A stretch of DNA of 64,000 bases from Dysidea avara (GCF_963678975.1 NC_089275.1:37548819-37612818), one strand, 5' to 3'; positions 35,401 to 47,734 are shown, numbered from the stretch's first letter. A program made the numbers and translations. Notes: a model not told the origin generated them from the sequence alone.

Positions 35401-37447
35401 AATTACGCAGTTTTCATTTCGTGACTTTCATCCCAGTTTTTACTCACATTGTGCGGCCATATTGTGTTTTATTCTCAATACTGCGATTTGATTGGACGCA
35501 CCAGTTTTCGGTAATGCTGGCACAAGTCCTTAATGCTAGATAGACCAGACCCTATTTTTCAGTGCGCTTATAAGCACCTAAAATAGGGTCGGTGATGGAA
35601 TCAATTGGTATATTAGATATTTCAATTCGAGTCTTCCTACATTGTTTACTGAAGCAATTACAGCACACATAAAATTATTATGTAGCAAGCATTTTTTACC
35701 CAATGTATTTCAATGCATGTACCTCAAAAATAGAATTATGCAAACAAGCCGGTTTTTGCTAGGTGGATCACATATGCTTGATCAGATTCAGAAAACTGAT
35801 CTACTACAACACATAGCACATAATATATTTTAGTGCTTTATATCTGTTTATCTGATAGTACTATCTACCGTACTTAGTTGGAGGTTGCCTACAGCATTTC
35901 AGATCTTTATGTCATCATTTAACCCTTACTAGCCCAAATACGACAAAGCACTATAATATTCAAAGCATCCATCCTATGGCTATGCAATTTACGTCATTCT
36001 ATTTGTGATATAACAAGGATTAAAATGATACCAAGGGTTTTTCCCATATGCTAAACAGTGAGGCCGAAACTGGCCATGTAAATAACTTTTTGGCAAGGAA
36101 ACATACAAACCCTTTGCATACCTTTATAAAATGATCCATAACTAGTGTTGGGAGTAACGCGCTACTTATGTAACGCGTTACGTAATATTATTACTTTTGT
36201 GGTAACAAAGTAATATAACGAAATACGCTATAAAAACAGGTAATATAACGCAAGCTACTTTACTTACAAATGTAACGCGTTACCTAAGTAATATAGTTTC
36301 TGTAACGAGTCTAATATTATGTAATATTATTACTACAAGTAACGAAGTTACTAATCTCGTTAGTTATCCTCTGAGTAATGCCTAGCCACAGCAAAGTAAC
36401 GAGGCCTACTGAATGAAGCTTATTCACCAGCTTCTTACTTAAAACCAAAATTTGCATATTGTCCAACAGCGCAATCATGTCACGTGATAAGGTGGTAGTT
36501 TCACATGTGACAGCTTAAGGCTGTGGACACAAAGTAATATAATATGTAATATTATTACAGTTACTTTATTTTATGGGTAATATGTAACTGTAACTAAATT
36601 GTTCAGTTGCAAGTAATATGTAATATGTAACTAGTTACTTTTACAATGTAACTAGTTACTTTTACAAAGTAACTTGCCCAACACTGTCCATAAGTCAATG
36701 GTGATACTTGCAACGACTTTCATTCGTTTCACTATAAAATTTACTTGCATGATACACCCACAATCAAAATTAAAGACATGTCAAAAATTTTGATGTGACT
36801 TGCTGATGTTCATCGTTTCATAACAAGTAAGCCACTGTAGTTATAGTGTTCATTTAACCTTCAATTAGCCCAGTGAACAGACTTTTGAGTATAAGAATTA
36901 AGTTACCCCATCTAATGTCATCATGCATGCTCATATTGTGTAAACTCCTCAAAAGTTCTTTGCTGGTTTAAGGGTTAAATAATTATGAAACATTTAATGC
37001 ATAGAGGTTCACCTTAAAAGCATCCAAAAAATGTGTGTTTGTTTGGATTAAGCTGTTACTATAGTTTCTTGTAAAGGTGACAGCCACTGAAGAGTCATGG
37101 TTGTTTATCTTGATAGTTGCAAATATTTGCACTGGAATGATAGCCTACATGGTATGAGTGATGTGTGATGAACTGCAGTGTAAGGTGTTCCCTTGTTGCA
37201 GAATTTGGCATTTCAGTTGAGGTATATTTCCCTCCTTGGCACAACATACTTTGATACAAGTGGAAATGTAGCATACAAGAAAAAGAGGTTTGTATACTTG
37301 TTGAATAATATTGCTTGTTGTTTTTGTTTTATAGAATCTCTTTAATGGCCAAAGGAATATACTTCATGCTTTTGAATATTCTTTCAACTTAAATGTTACT
37401 TTTGTACCAGTTTCAAACACTATCTCTGGACAATTTCTTTCATTTGA
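32499..37447 (+). CDS. DHHC-type protein S-acyltransferase (ZDHHC13/17-like)
   Basis: Six exons with consistent phases: 32499-32583, 33473-33519, 33930-34107, 37117-37151, 37202-37287, 37411-37447 (TGA). The order of features matches HIP14-type enzymes. RSDPD comes before the zinc domain. Next comes a Cys-rich domain with CIQC and KHCHMCEHC. The active site is DHHC in EFDHHCQWLMKCIGHNNHR, followed by two hydrophobic segments (LFVILLFVVAMENLLFVI and AFANICTGMIAYM-like). After these comes FQLRYISLLGTT with YKKK and FKHY, which aligns with the QLYQISCLGITT...RRYKHF region of ZDHHC17 as I recall it. The family enzyme transfers palmitate to protein cysteines at Golgi or endomembranes. Oddities: DHHCQW where PW or VW is usual, a short C-terminus, and no ankyrin repeats found upstream. 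The 5' exons are unresolved. Introns contain several MITEs. Confidence 0.75.
33191..33394. mobile_element. pogo/mariner-like MITE, TA target, in a DHHC intron
   Basis: Ends CAGTGGTCCCTTGATTATC and GATAATCAAGGGAGCACTG are inverted and flanked by TA on both sides. This is the style of pogo/Tigger terminal repeats. The interior contains two copies of the dispersed ACTCTAATAGA motif. Confidence 0.8.
33665..33773. mobile_element. Short MITE in a DHHC intron
   Basis: CAGTGAAAACTCATTTAATG at the left and an inverted, imperfect TTAATGAGGTTTCAGTG at the right. Related to the nested element at 21421-21919. Confidence 0.6.
34134..35209. mobile_element. Probable hAT-like element in a DHHC intron
   Basis: The left end TAGTGATAAACCAATACTGA and the right end near 35209 (CGGTGAAACCCTA) have inverted, GATACCG/CGGTATC-rich subtermini. 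No clear target duplication is visible. The interior holds two copies of the CTCTAATAGARCAGTCA motif (35037 and 35068). Confidence 0.4.
35210..36134. other. DHHC intron sequence with a strong hairpin
   Basis: Mostly plain AT-rich sequence. At about 35549-35591, GACCCTATTTT pairs with AAAATAGGGTC around an inner AGTGC/GCAC stem. I see no exon. Confidence 0.4.
36143..36686. mobile_element. hAT-like MITE (GTGTTGGG type)
   Basis: Ends TAGTGTTGGGAGTAACGCG and AACTTGCCCAACACTG are inverted. Flanks TCCATAAC and TCCATAAG match in 7 of 8 bases, fitting an 8-bp target duplication. The interior is built of GTAACG/GTTACT words. Lies in the large intron of the DHHC gene. Confidence 0.8.
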
Positions 37448-38514
37448 TATTTAATATGTTTTGCTTATATTGTACCATCGTACTATGATGTGTTTACTAG
37501 AAGTAAGTACTTCATCACTGATTGAACTGGTACAGAGTTTCTGTAAATCTGATAACTGCTCTATTAGGGAGTTATGAATTGCAATGGTATTGTGCAACGT
37601 TATAGTCTTTGATTACCAACTGCATTTGAACAGTAGCCTAAATGGTAAGGCATTGGATTGGTATTCCAGGTTCCATACCTAGGATGGCAACTCAGTCACT
37701 CACTGCTACTGTTGTTTCCTTGAGTAATAAACTATACTCCCATTGCTTAAGCCACCCAGCTGCAAAACCATGTATATATCATTAGGGCACAACTGAAGAA
37801 CAGCCTACTTGATGGATGCTGTCATCCCTGAAAATATCTTCTATGTTAAAAATAATAGTGGCAGAAATTTTGGAACCCTTTTTAAATTTGTATTCCTGGC
37901 ATCAAGTATATGGTGTTGTTACGCTTAATCCATTACATGCCATTAGTGGTCCATTAATCTTTTAACTTGTAATGTCAAGTATTATCAGTTTACATAAATT
38001 AATGATATCATGTGTCCTGCTATGATTATACATAATCTGCTTGTAATAGAGTTATGTTATGATATTTGTGCTTGTGCGTAGGTCATCACAGAATGTGACA
38101 TTTTAGCAAAGAGTCAATAATGTTTTAATATTTCTTACCAACTACAACCAGTGGTACCAGGTTATGGCAAGGGACAAGATGGTCTCAGCTAAACTTAGTT
38201 CAACGTACCACCATATATAGGCATGTTATACACAGATAATTTATAAAGATAAACTATATTATTGTAATTTGTTGTTATTACTATGTAATTTTATTTGGCA
38301 TGTGTGCTTCTTGTGTAGCTCAGCTACTGTTGTGTTCTTGCGTGTCAGCAGCATATCTCTGATTTTAGCAGTGAAAGTCACTGCTGCGGTACTATAATGG
38401 AAATAGAGCTAGTACAGTGGAGCCTCTTTTCCAGGCAGTATGGTTCATACTACTGTACATATCTTAGGATTGTCTGTAACTAAGAAATGTGTTATAACTA
38501 CAGTGTGCTAAAGT
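37448..38514. other. Intergenic, 3' of the DHHC gene
   Basis: AT-rich. No gene seen, and no obvious single polyadenylation signal stands out. Confidence 0.4.
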
Positions 38515-38522
38515 AAAATGAC

Positions 38523-38852
38523 TAGTGCTGAAACGATTATTCAGATATTTGACTATTCAGTTGGCATGACATTATTTTTGGTAACATGCTATTCGAATAT
38601 TCTTTTGCGCTGGTCATGTAGTAACCTGTGGTCAGATGAATAAAGCCAACCTAGAAGCTTGAGATTGTGAACAAAGTGACATACTCATACTGAAAAATCA
38701 CCATTTTAGAAGAGATAGAAATAGCTCTCAGGCTATACCCTACTGCTCAAAAATGATATCAGTATTTATTCATGCTTAAATAATAATCGAATAATAAGTC
38801 GTTTTGTTCACAACTATTTGAATAATAAAAATTGCTATTCATTTCAGCACTA
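38523..38852. mobile_element. hAT-like MITE (AGTGCTGAAA type)
   Basis: Ends TAGTGCTGAAACGATTATTC and GAATAGC/TTTCAGCACTA are near-inverted. Flanks AAAATGAC and AAAATGTC match in 7 of 8 bases. Interior is rich in ATTCGAATA words. Nonautonomous. Confidence 0.75.
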
Positions 38853-39728
38853 AAAATGTCCCAAACACAACTGACTGTGCAGTTTTAGTGGGTAGAGGAG
38901 TGTACGTCAAATGCAGGTACCATTATAATTATGCAACAGTATAGTCACAATAGACTTCACTATTCAAAGATGTGAGATTGTTTGGATAATGAAGACCATT
39001 CTCATTCATTCATGTATATACTTTGTTTCCTATACAGATTTGCCAAATACTCTAATAGATCATGCATAGATTTTGCACAAAATACTCTAACTATGCAGTC
39101 ATTTCTGTTTGCATATCAAAGGATTGGTTAATGAGGAGTTTCCCTACTGTATCAGTGTTATGAGACTGTAGTTGCAAAGTACTAAGTGCATGATTTTGGG
39201 GCTTTAATTTATTCGAGCTGCATGCAGCTTTTAAGTAAATTATAGCAATATTACAGCTCCATTGGAGTATTTTATACCAGCCTGTTGAACTGCATAATAG
39301 GCACATATATAACATACTAACTTTTGTATATTGCTATGGTAACCATTTGCATAAGGGTGTCCCTTAATAGGTGCATGAGTGTAGTGAAGACATAGAAATA
39401 CTGTGATTAATGGTATACACATTAGAAAATCTGATGGCTTTATTTCACAAGAGCAAAGCTTGGCACAATTGGTGTGCAATATTTTGTAATGTGTTAGGTG
39501 GTTGCCCTGCCATTATGAACCTCTGTGTGCCACTTTAGTCACAACAATTAAGCCTTTTCATTTATGTATAGAGGTCTGTTAAATTACTCTAATAGAGCAA
39601 ACACTTTAATAAAATAGCGTACCTGTTGACAAAAGAGTCAGCTGTTTAGATATTCAAAGGTTGATCATTTCATCAAGATAATTGAGGGTTAACATTCAGG
39701 CCTTATTGTATCAGATGACAACATTAAG
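38853..39728. repeat. Degenerate MITE-like fragments
   Basis: Two diverged stretches (about 38960-39150 and 39565-39695) carry the paired ACTCTAATAGA-type words and TTGGATAATG/GATATTCAAAGG ends seen in the clean pogo-like MITE at 33191. They are probably old relatives. No gene seen. Confidence 0.4.
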
Positions 39729-39778
39729 CAGACCTTCAGTGCTGGTCACTGTAAAGCACTAATAACAATAACAATAGC
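39729..39778 (+). mobile_element. LINE 3' tail fragment
   Basis: AGACCTTCAGTGCTGGTCAC followed by TGTAAAGCACTAATAACAATAA. The same end with an (AAT)n tail is at 53793-53842. These look like severely 5'-truncated non-LTR insertions sharing one 3' end. Confidence 0.5.
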
Positions 39779-39954
39779 TAGTACTGTAACAGAGTACCTG
39801 AGCACTTTTAGTTTTAAATTAGCTGTAACATGTAAAATAGAGCTTATTGTTGTGTTAGTGTATGTATTTGATACTGGCCTATGATGCACAGTTGCAGTGT
39901 ACATGGGTGCATGAGCCAATTGTATTGTGGTGTGTGTCTAAATATACTGATTAG

Positions 39955-40109
39955 ATAGGTTCTTCATCAGTATACTGAAAGTATCAGACTACAAGAGAGA
40001 TGTTGTGAATATTAATGAAATGGTGGGTTCAGTAGACATGTTGGCAGTGTTGTTTACGCAAGAGAGAATGGTCGCGTTTAATGAAGTGTCAGTGTTATCA
40101 ACAAAGTGT
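39955..40109 (+). CDS. Candidate exon, unknown gene
   Basis: Between a GATTAG acceptor and a GTAATG donor one frame stays open for 51 codons and looks protein-like, with LKVSDYKRDVVNINEMVGS and VDMLAVLFTQERMVAFNEVS. I recognise no domain. It could belong with 41246-41338 and 42803-42835, which continue in phase 0. Sites are weak and no start exon was found. Confidence 0.25.
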
Positions 40110-41245
40110 GTAATGTGACACAGAGTATCATGTTGCTAGGTCTGGTTATACACCTGAAGGAACAGTCTACATTAATTAACACAACATCTTGTAAGAGATT
40201 GTGTGCTTAACAAGACTAATAAGACTTGTGTAGCGTTAACAGCAGTTTAACATTTGATTAGTGATACATCTCATGTCATGATCACTTGTACATCTTGTGT
40301 CATGATCAGTGATGTCATGATAAGTGGTACATATATATGTACCAAGGTTAGATTTTAAAAACTTAATAAAAAGTAAGACCTGATGAAATAATGAAAACCA
40401 TTATAGGATTGATATCCACATAGGTATACAGTGGAACCACTCTAAAACACCAGTTCATACCTTGATAATTGGGACACTTGTCCATGGTCCCATTAGAGTC
40501 TAAACCATGTAAGTCAGGACACCTATCTACAATGATTTTAGCAATATAGGAATTTCATCAGTGAACCTTTACTATAATGTAAAGATTGTGGCATACATTG
40601 ACTGAACAGTGCATGTACTTAGTATGTATGTCATTGTACCCATCATATTGCACTCCTTGTACACTTGTGAAGTAATTCCAGATGATGGCTACACTTTGTT
40701 GATGCAACACACACCACAGTTTGCACATCAGTGATAAATCTACAATGACAAGTACTAATGTGTCTAAAGGAAAATAAAACTATGCAGCCATGTTAGACAG
40801 ACGTAAATATTTCCCACTAGTAACCTACACTGCATGTGACACCGTTTTAGAATGGTTGCTTTGATTAGCAAACATATTGGTTAATCTTTTTTTAAATTTA
40901 TTTCAATTTTCTGTAAAAAGCTTCCTTGTGGATCAATAAAAGTTTACAGGAAACCAACATCTACGTCAACATGGTGAAGTTGTGAATATAGGTTATGTGG
41001 TTGGGAATTTTATCTATAGAGATTAAATCACAACTTGAAAAGTCCACCAAATTTGTTAAAAAGCTGTGAGGTAACAAAAGTTAGAGGTATGGTTTCTTTC
41101 ATTGTTTATTTTACAACAAATATTGTTATGATTCACACACTGGCTTCTTAGCAACTGCCGAATCCTTTGAAAGTTAACCTGTCACCACAGTGACACCTGA
41201 TATGTTCTATGCATTGTATTCTGGTGGCATATCAAGTTAAACTAG
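40110..41245. other. Sparse region
   Basis: AT-rich sequence with fragments resembling MITE ends, such as TACAGTGGAACCACTCTAAA at 40429. Nothing coding is supported. Confidence 0.35.
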
Positions 41246-41338
41246 AAGTATCTTCAGACGACACACATGTCGATCAGGTTGAGGAGAAGTAGTAGTAGTG
41301 TCTCTAGAGATGATAGTCCATTGAATCAATCTTGTGAG
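41246..41338 (+). CDS. Candidate exon, unknown gene
   Basis: A 93-nt open stretch between an ACTAG acceptor and a GTTACC donor encodes a basic, Ser-rich peptide (SIRLRRSSSSVSRDD inside) in phase 0. An alternative frame ends in three successive TAG codons. No homology recognised. Confidence 0.2.
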
Positions 41339-42628
41339 GTTACCCATGGTCTACTGATGGTGTATTGATGTATTGTTCTCAATAATATATTAGCTGTTCA
41401 TGTGTATTATACTGTGTGAATGATATGTGTTGTGCCTCTGTTCATGAGCTATTGTTAATAGCGCCATGAATGTTCAACAAAAAATGTTTGGCCTCTGTGT
41501 TCTGAAAAGAAGGAATTGGCTCAATTTCAGAAAACTAATACACTGCATGACGTATATACTTGATATACATATAATGTCCTCATCAAATATACAACTGTTA
41601 AGTGGTAGGAAATACACCAAAGACCACAAAAGATTGGTATATCTTTCTGGTTCCCTGCCTGGTCATTTTTCTGCTGAACAAATTGTACAATCACCATGCA
41701 ATGATAAACAAAACTGTTGTATACTGTTGAAAGATTTTTATGTCTTGTAAAGACTCTTCTTTATGGCTCAACTACGTATGCCGGTTTGTCCCTATAATTT
41801 GAAGCACTGTGTGCTATGTCAAATGTAGTGCACAACATCAAAAATTTTCCAAACAAAGATAAAAAAGAAGTCTGGTCATGATCACCTGGTTGATTTTGGG
41901 GAGTTGGTAGCACCAGAAACACATTAACTTTTCACAGCCTAGTGGCTACAATATTAATCGTATCTACCATTTTTCATTTACACTAGGCTGCTATCCATGA
42001 GCTTGTCACATATCACCCAGTTGTTTCTCAGAGGAATATGGTGTTGAGTCATTAGTGGTTAGTTAACTAATGCTATTTGCACCTGTTAGTACTATATTTT
42101 CCCATTGACATTGCGGGGGTATTTACTGCAGAGTCAGTTAACAGAGTGATAAAATTGATATAAAACTAAAAAGCAAAAGGTCTTAATAAGTTTACGTTAA
42201 TTAGTGCTTCCTGAAGCCATGTTTACACCACTGAAGAAATCTCCTTGACAACTCGATATTACGCCTACCATATTTGTACTTGCGGCTAATCAAGCTTTGA
42301 ACTCCATTCATTTCCTGGTCGTATAGTGATTGAAATCACTTGTCAGTGGTATCCTTAGTAATGATAGTATTCATGCATGTTGAGTGTGATGATGATGGTG
42401 ATTTCACATACTCTGTGGCATGTTAGACCTGGCCATAGACTATGCGCCCTGCTATCTGGCTGACTTGCTAAATGAATATGGGGCTATAAACACTGATCTT
42501 AGAAACCTACTGTACTGATATAAGCTGTGCATTTTATGTCGTTTAGTGTGTGAATGAGTGGTACATACAGGGTAGTGTTGTATCTGTGGTTTTGCTAGTG
42601 TAGTCGGATTCAAATTTGTTCAGTGATA

Positions 42629-42670
42629 TGTGTGTGTGTGTGTGCGTGCGTGCGTGTGTGTGTGTGTGCA
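42629..42670. repeat. (GT)n microsatellite
   Basis: About 20 GT/GC dinucleotides. Confidence 0.9.
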
Positions 42671-42802
42671 TGCATGCTAGAGTTTATGTACTCTTGGAGG
42701 CATTGTGCATATGACTAGATTGTTTTATTAAGTTGTAGTTATGAATTTATGATTGCACTACACTGTTGAGCTTGAAGAATTCTTTTAATCGCAATGTAAC
42801 AG

Positions 42803-42835
42803 ATATTGCCAAGGGTGTCTCGTCACTATCAAAGA
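42803..42835 (+). CDS. Candidate micro-exon, unknown gene
   Basis: ACAG acceptor and GTAAGT donor bound 33 nt that read ILPRVSRHYQR in phase 0. The first bases (ATATTGCCAAGG) also resemble the start of the DHHC exon at 33473, so it could instead be a decayed duplicate of that exon. Confidence 0.2.
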
Positions 42836-44714
42836 GTAAGTCAGATTTTATACAGTACATATTGTACCATCAGAACTTGTATAAATACACACATATTAAG
42901 TATGTTATGTAAAACAGTTGCAAAACAGCATTGGCAGTGATTTTTTAAAGATCAATCATGTAAGCGTACATATTGATACTGTAGCAGCTGGCTAGTTAAC
43001 ACGTGACCTTCACAGATCCTTCCTCTTACCTACATGCCATGTAAGTGTTTGGAGCCATAATACTTTCTGTGCATGAGAACCCATGAGTGGAAGAACAGAA
43101 ATGGTTTCATGACAAAACAAAGCACTTCAGGAAAGAAGGATCTACAGGCAAAAATAGAGACAGGAGATACAGTGATTTAATATTTCCTCATGACTTTTTT
43201 CTAGAGAATTTTATCCATAATCCTAATCAAGTGTAAAATCAGTCAATATATTGCTACACTTTTTATAATTATTGTTCTGGCACTTGCATCATTTGGTGAT
43301 CATGTCAGTTACTGTCCACAAATCTGAAGCATCTATACTTGTTATCATCATCAGTAGGTATATACTGTATATGTGCTAAGTTTGGATTTCTTTGCTTTGA
43401 ATTTTTATATGTTGATCTTTCAATGCTTTAATAGTTCACTTTCTTAGTATAAGGCTAACAGAATTTGCAGTATACAATAAGTCCAACAGCATGTTCAGTC
43501 ATGTTGTTCAGGAGTAAACATACATTATGTATGATCCCTATTGCTCAAATTACTATGAATCTGGCACTGATACATTGTTTACCTTATAAAGTACATGTAA
43601 AGAAATTCCTGAAGGAAGTGTTCCTTTGTGTGCTTTTATGACATTCCTTGCCTGGTGGTTACTTTTATTACAAGTTATATCTCATACATGACACATACCA
43701 ACACTTCACCATAGCTACATTATCTGCATATAGCTCTTGTGGTATTCATTGTAACTGAGAACAGTGCATCATTTAACTTACTAGCTGCATTGTTGCCATG
43801 TCTCTATTGGAATCTTTGAGTACTAGGTAATTCTTGCAACTGGTTTATAATTATTAATAAGATGTTATATTTATATAACAACTTCTCATGCTATTTACCC
43901 TTCATATATTATACAGTTTCTCTCCAAAGACAATCTGTTGCACATTTATATTGTGTGATGTTGGTTTTGCCAAAGACATGTACAACTGATGACTTTTTCT
44001 AAACACAATTAAAAGTATCTATTAGATCAGTCTAATAGGATGAGATGAATGCTTCAGTTAGTGTGGTCATCTATATCTCTAATTTTGTTTGGTAAAGTGA
44101 TAGGTGTATAGTATCAGCTAGGCCCTTTTCTCTTTACTGAGGTAGTTGCCAGTATTTCCTTTTATGGGTATAATAATTATTGCCTGAACTTAGATCGCCT
44201 CCTGGTTTTATCACTGAGTACATCCTAGCTAATAAGGGGTTTAGATTTTTTCCCTTGTCCTGCTTTAATTTTTTATTGTATGAATTTTTGTAGGCTCCCC
44301 TTGCTAGTGGTAAACTGCCTTGCACTGTTAAACTCCTGTGTTCACCCTCCAGTACCCAACCGATAAATTTAAGACAGCACTTGTAGTACTACAGTGTCCA
44401 TGATCCAACTAGTACATGAAATCATTCCTGAAGCCTGTAATAGACCACTAGTATGGTGTATCATTTCCTATAGCCATACACCAATAAATCATACATGTAA
44501 AATTTCAATATTAATAGTTGCTTAGAGATGCATGCATTCACATAGCATACAAATAATTTGTACTTATAGTCTTGTCTACAATAGGAAGACATTAGATTGT
44601 TGATCGCAAACCTTGCTAAAATATTAATTTGTGAAGAAACACAAGAAAGTGATTAAATATGACTAGATGTACTCGAAAGATTGCTGAAAATACTGTGGTG
44701 ATGAATTATAGATA
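42836..44714. other. Intergenic, no feature seen
   Basis: AT-rich. A stretch near 43069-43100 (GCATGAGAACCCATGAG) recurs near 59453, indicating a dispersed repeat. No supported gene. Confidence 0.4.
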
Positions 44715-44867
44715 CACTGCAAATTCAGAAGTGTGATGTTCATACTGATGGTATGACTCCTGCGGTCGCTTAGTGTGATGCTTATACTTCAGAAGTATGA
44801 CAACCACACTAAGTGACCGCAGGAGTCATACCATCAGTATGAACTTCACACTTCTGAATTTACAGTG
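44715..44867. mobile_element. Foldback MITE, TA target
   Basis: A 153-bp near-perfect inverted repeat (CACTGCAAATTCAGAAGTGT at the left; ACTTCTGAATTTACAGTG at the right) with TA on both flanks. Confidence 0.85.
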
Positions 44868-45406
44868 TATGATATGGATATATGTTACAGTGAAGACGTT
44901 TATGCGATTACTAGCAGTTTTCTGCCCTTTATTTTAACAACACATAGCTATATAGCTAACAGGACTAACTTGATAAGTACTCCTGTAAGTTCATATAGTA
45001 GACATTTTTCAACTGCACTTTTTGACTGTAGGTACTAGGTAGTTTGCCAATGTCATCAATAATTGGCTTCCACAAGTTTACATCAGTAATTACTATTATG
45101 AGACAGCGTTTAATGGTTTTCTGCTAAAAGGTTTCTTATGTCTGCAAATAGTATCAGTATGACATATACTTATAGCTCAGTCACATGTTGAGGACACCTA
45201 AACAGAATACACTTGAACTGTACACAGGTGTCTTATGAGAATAAATGAACCCTAAAAAATACACCAGGGGTGTATCTAGGGGAGTTTCCTGGGGTTCAGG
45301 AAACCCCCTGAATTTGTAACTTGTAGCAGGAGCACCAGATAGGCTTGTGCGGCCTAATTTCAAGCAGAATAGGCTAGCAAAAACATCAAGCATTTTGCCA
45401 GCATCA
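44868..45406. other. Intergenic
   Basis: Contains a fragment near 45265-45325 with the inverted words TTTCCTGGGG and CAGGAAACCCCC, like one end of a GC-rich MITE. No gene. Confidence 0.4.
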
Positions 45407-46796
45407 GGTATGTTCAACAGCCAATTTTGGCAGGTTTTGATAAACCTGCCTTTTGCCAGTTTTGGCAACATTCAGTATCATATTTTTGCCAATTGTGGCA
45501 AAATTAGGTTTATCCCAGATGTTGGCAAATTCAGCATTGTCCATATTTTGCCAAATGTAGATCCAACATGTTGCCATTTTTGTCAATCTATTGGGTTCCA
45601 TATTTTGCAGCTATTGGGTTATTGCCAAAGTTGGAACAGCCTTAAAAGCAAAGTCTGGCAATGTAAAGAATTTTATTTTGCCATTGTTGGCAATTTACGA
45701 AACGCAACTTCAAAGTAGTGACAACAACAGAATTAATGTAAAAGTTACCGAGCTTCCAAAACTGGCTCTTTTAAGCCCAAATTTGGCAGGACCTTTTTTT
45801 GTCAAATTTGGCAATAATTTGTGACCCCCATTATTGCCAACATTGGCATTATGTGGGATCTGAATTATTGCAAAACAATAGAGCAACGTATTTTCCTTGG
45901 CAAGCTAAGGAGAGTATACACCGCTTTGTCATGGAACCAGTAAGTGCTTCAATTTCTCTCACAAGCATCTTAACAGGTATTCCAAGATTGGAAGGTATCA
46001 GGTGTTTTACTTATATAGTGCTGTGTGTAACCATTGATTGTGGGTTTGAGTTTCCATTTTGGCAAGAAATAAGATGTTTTTTATTGCCAAGTTTGACATG
46101 CCTACTTCATGCCAATACTGGAATCTTGGAAATTTTAACTTGCCAATTTTGGAAAATTAAACTTGCCAATTTTGGAAATTCAAACTTGCCAATTTTGGAT
46201 ATTCAAACTTGCAAATTTTGGAAATTCAAACTTGCCAATTTTAGAAATTCAAACTTGCAAATTTTGGAAGTTCAAACTTGCCTATTTTGGTAATTATAAA
46301 CTTACTAACATTGGATATTATGAAACTTGCCAATTTTGGTAATTACAGAACTTGCCCATTTTGGATATTTTATAAACTTACATTTATAATCTTGCCAACT
46401 TTGGTAGCTACAAAAGCTTCCAGTTTTGAAACCCCAAACTGAAATTCAATCCCACAATTAAAAAATACCTTTGCAACTATAAAAGGACATGGAATTTATG
46501 CCATTTTTGGAAATATCATAGAGCTACTAGTGATACATTTTTGAAGCAGCTCTAAAAGTTGCCAGTTTTAGCAGCTTCTGAAGTTGCCAATTTTGGCAGC
46601 TTCTGAAGTTGCCAATTTTGGCAGCTTCTGAAGTTGCCAATTTTGGCAGCTTCTGAAGTTGCCAATTTTGGCAGCTTCTGAAGTTGTCAATTTTGGTAGC
46701 TTCTGAAGTTGCCAATTTTGGCAGCTTTGAAAGTTGCCAAAAATGGCAAAAAGTAGGTTTATCAAAACCTGCCAACAATGGTTCAGGAACATACCT
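45407..46796. mobile_element. Element built of TTGCCAATTTTGG-type repeats
   Basis: The left end AGGTATGTTC and the right end GAACATACCT are inverted. The next 45 bp inward (TTGGCAGGTTTTGATAAACC and its complement) are also inverted. The interior is packed with TTGCCAA/TTGGCAA words: irregular at 45430-45850, units of about 20-25 bp at 46137-46350, and a clean 25-bp tandem array at 46553-46740. Frames such as KLPKLATSEAAKIGNFRSCQ are translations of the array and not genes. No transposase. No clear target duplication. Confidence 0.65.
46553..46740 (-). repeat. 25-bp tandem array
   Basis: About seven units of GAAGTTGCCAATTTTGGCAG plus CTTCT, near-identical and head to tail. Each unit has the dyad TTGCCAATTTTGGCA. 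Confidence 0.9.
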
Positions 46797-47734
46797 CGCA
46801 TAATAGGACAATTTTCAAATGTCTAAAGTGCGTGCCAATGATACAGTCAAACATGAACACACCTACTACACTACATTTCATATGTGGAATGTTATTATTT
46901 CTTGGCTGATTATTCACACTTCGTGGAAATAATAGAGTAGTCACTTATAACTGAAGACGCACAATAGTGTGTCGTGTGGCCAAGTACAGCCAGTGCGGGC
47001 GCGCGACAGACAAGTGTGTATTTTACAGGAACCAAGAAAACTCCGTTTTCACGTATCCATAGCTCAATAATGGCTGGACGGAAATTAACCATTTTTGCTG
47101 TGGAAGCTTCCTCGGGGTAGGATACTTCCTATTCCAAATTAGAGGTGAATCAGCCCATTCATTACTGGGATACACGCCTTCAAAGTTCATCTTATTTTCT
47201 TCATATTTTTCTTCTTAATCTTTTTCTTCTTCGTCTCACACACTTTAGAAAAATCGTAATAACTCACACGTGCTTTGGTCGATTTACTTAACATTTGGAG
47301 GGCAGTAAGAGCGTAATACTGTACATTTGCAGTCCAATCTTGGTAGAGATTAGACAAAGAACAAGGGAATTATGCGTGATTTTTCAAAAATCCAAAGGTG
47401 ATTTGTTGTCACGCCTCCAGGGTAAACCGCGTAACAGAATAACTTGAAAATCGGTCTGTAGATGAAGTAACTATCGTAGTGCAAACCTTTTGTGGTTTGA
47501 AAGAAATTGCACTAACAATCATGGAGTTATATATAACAAAAATGCCAACCATGTGTAAAAATCGCATGATCGAGTTTTTAGTATTACTTATCATGCTTTA
47601 CAGGTAAAGAATTAATGGAATCAGCTGAAAATAGGTAGAGAGGTAGTGTATTTATTTTAGAATGATCTTTCAGTAGTTTACAAGGGATCAGATGAAAAAC
47701 TACTGAGTTACTGTACACTGCGAAAGTCAACTAG

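Noticed and set aside
43131..43157. Terminal exon continuing the 39.9-42.8 kb candidate gene
   Set aside because: Only eight codons before a stop and inside a dispersed repeat also found near 59453.
46527..46811. Repeat protein with KLPKLATSEAAK units
   Set aside because: Translation of a 25-bp noncoding array; open frames change with each unit and there is no gene context.
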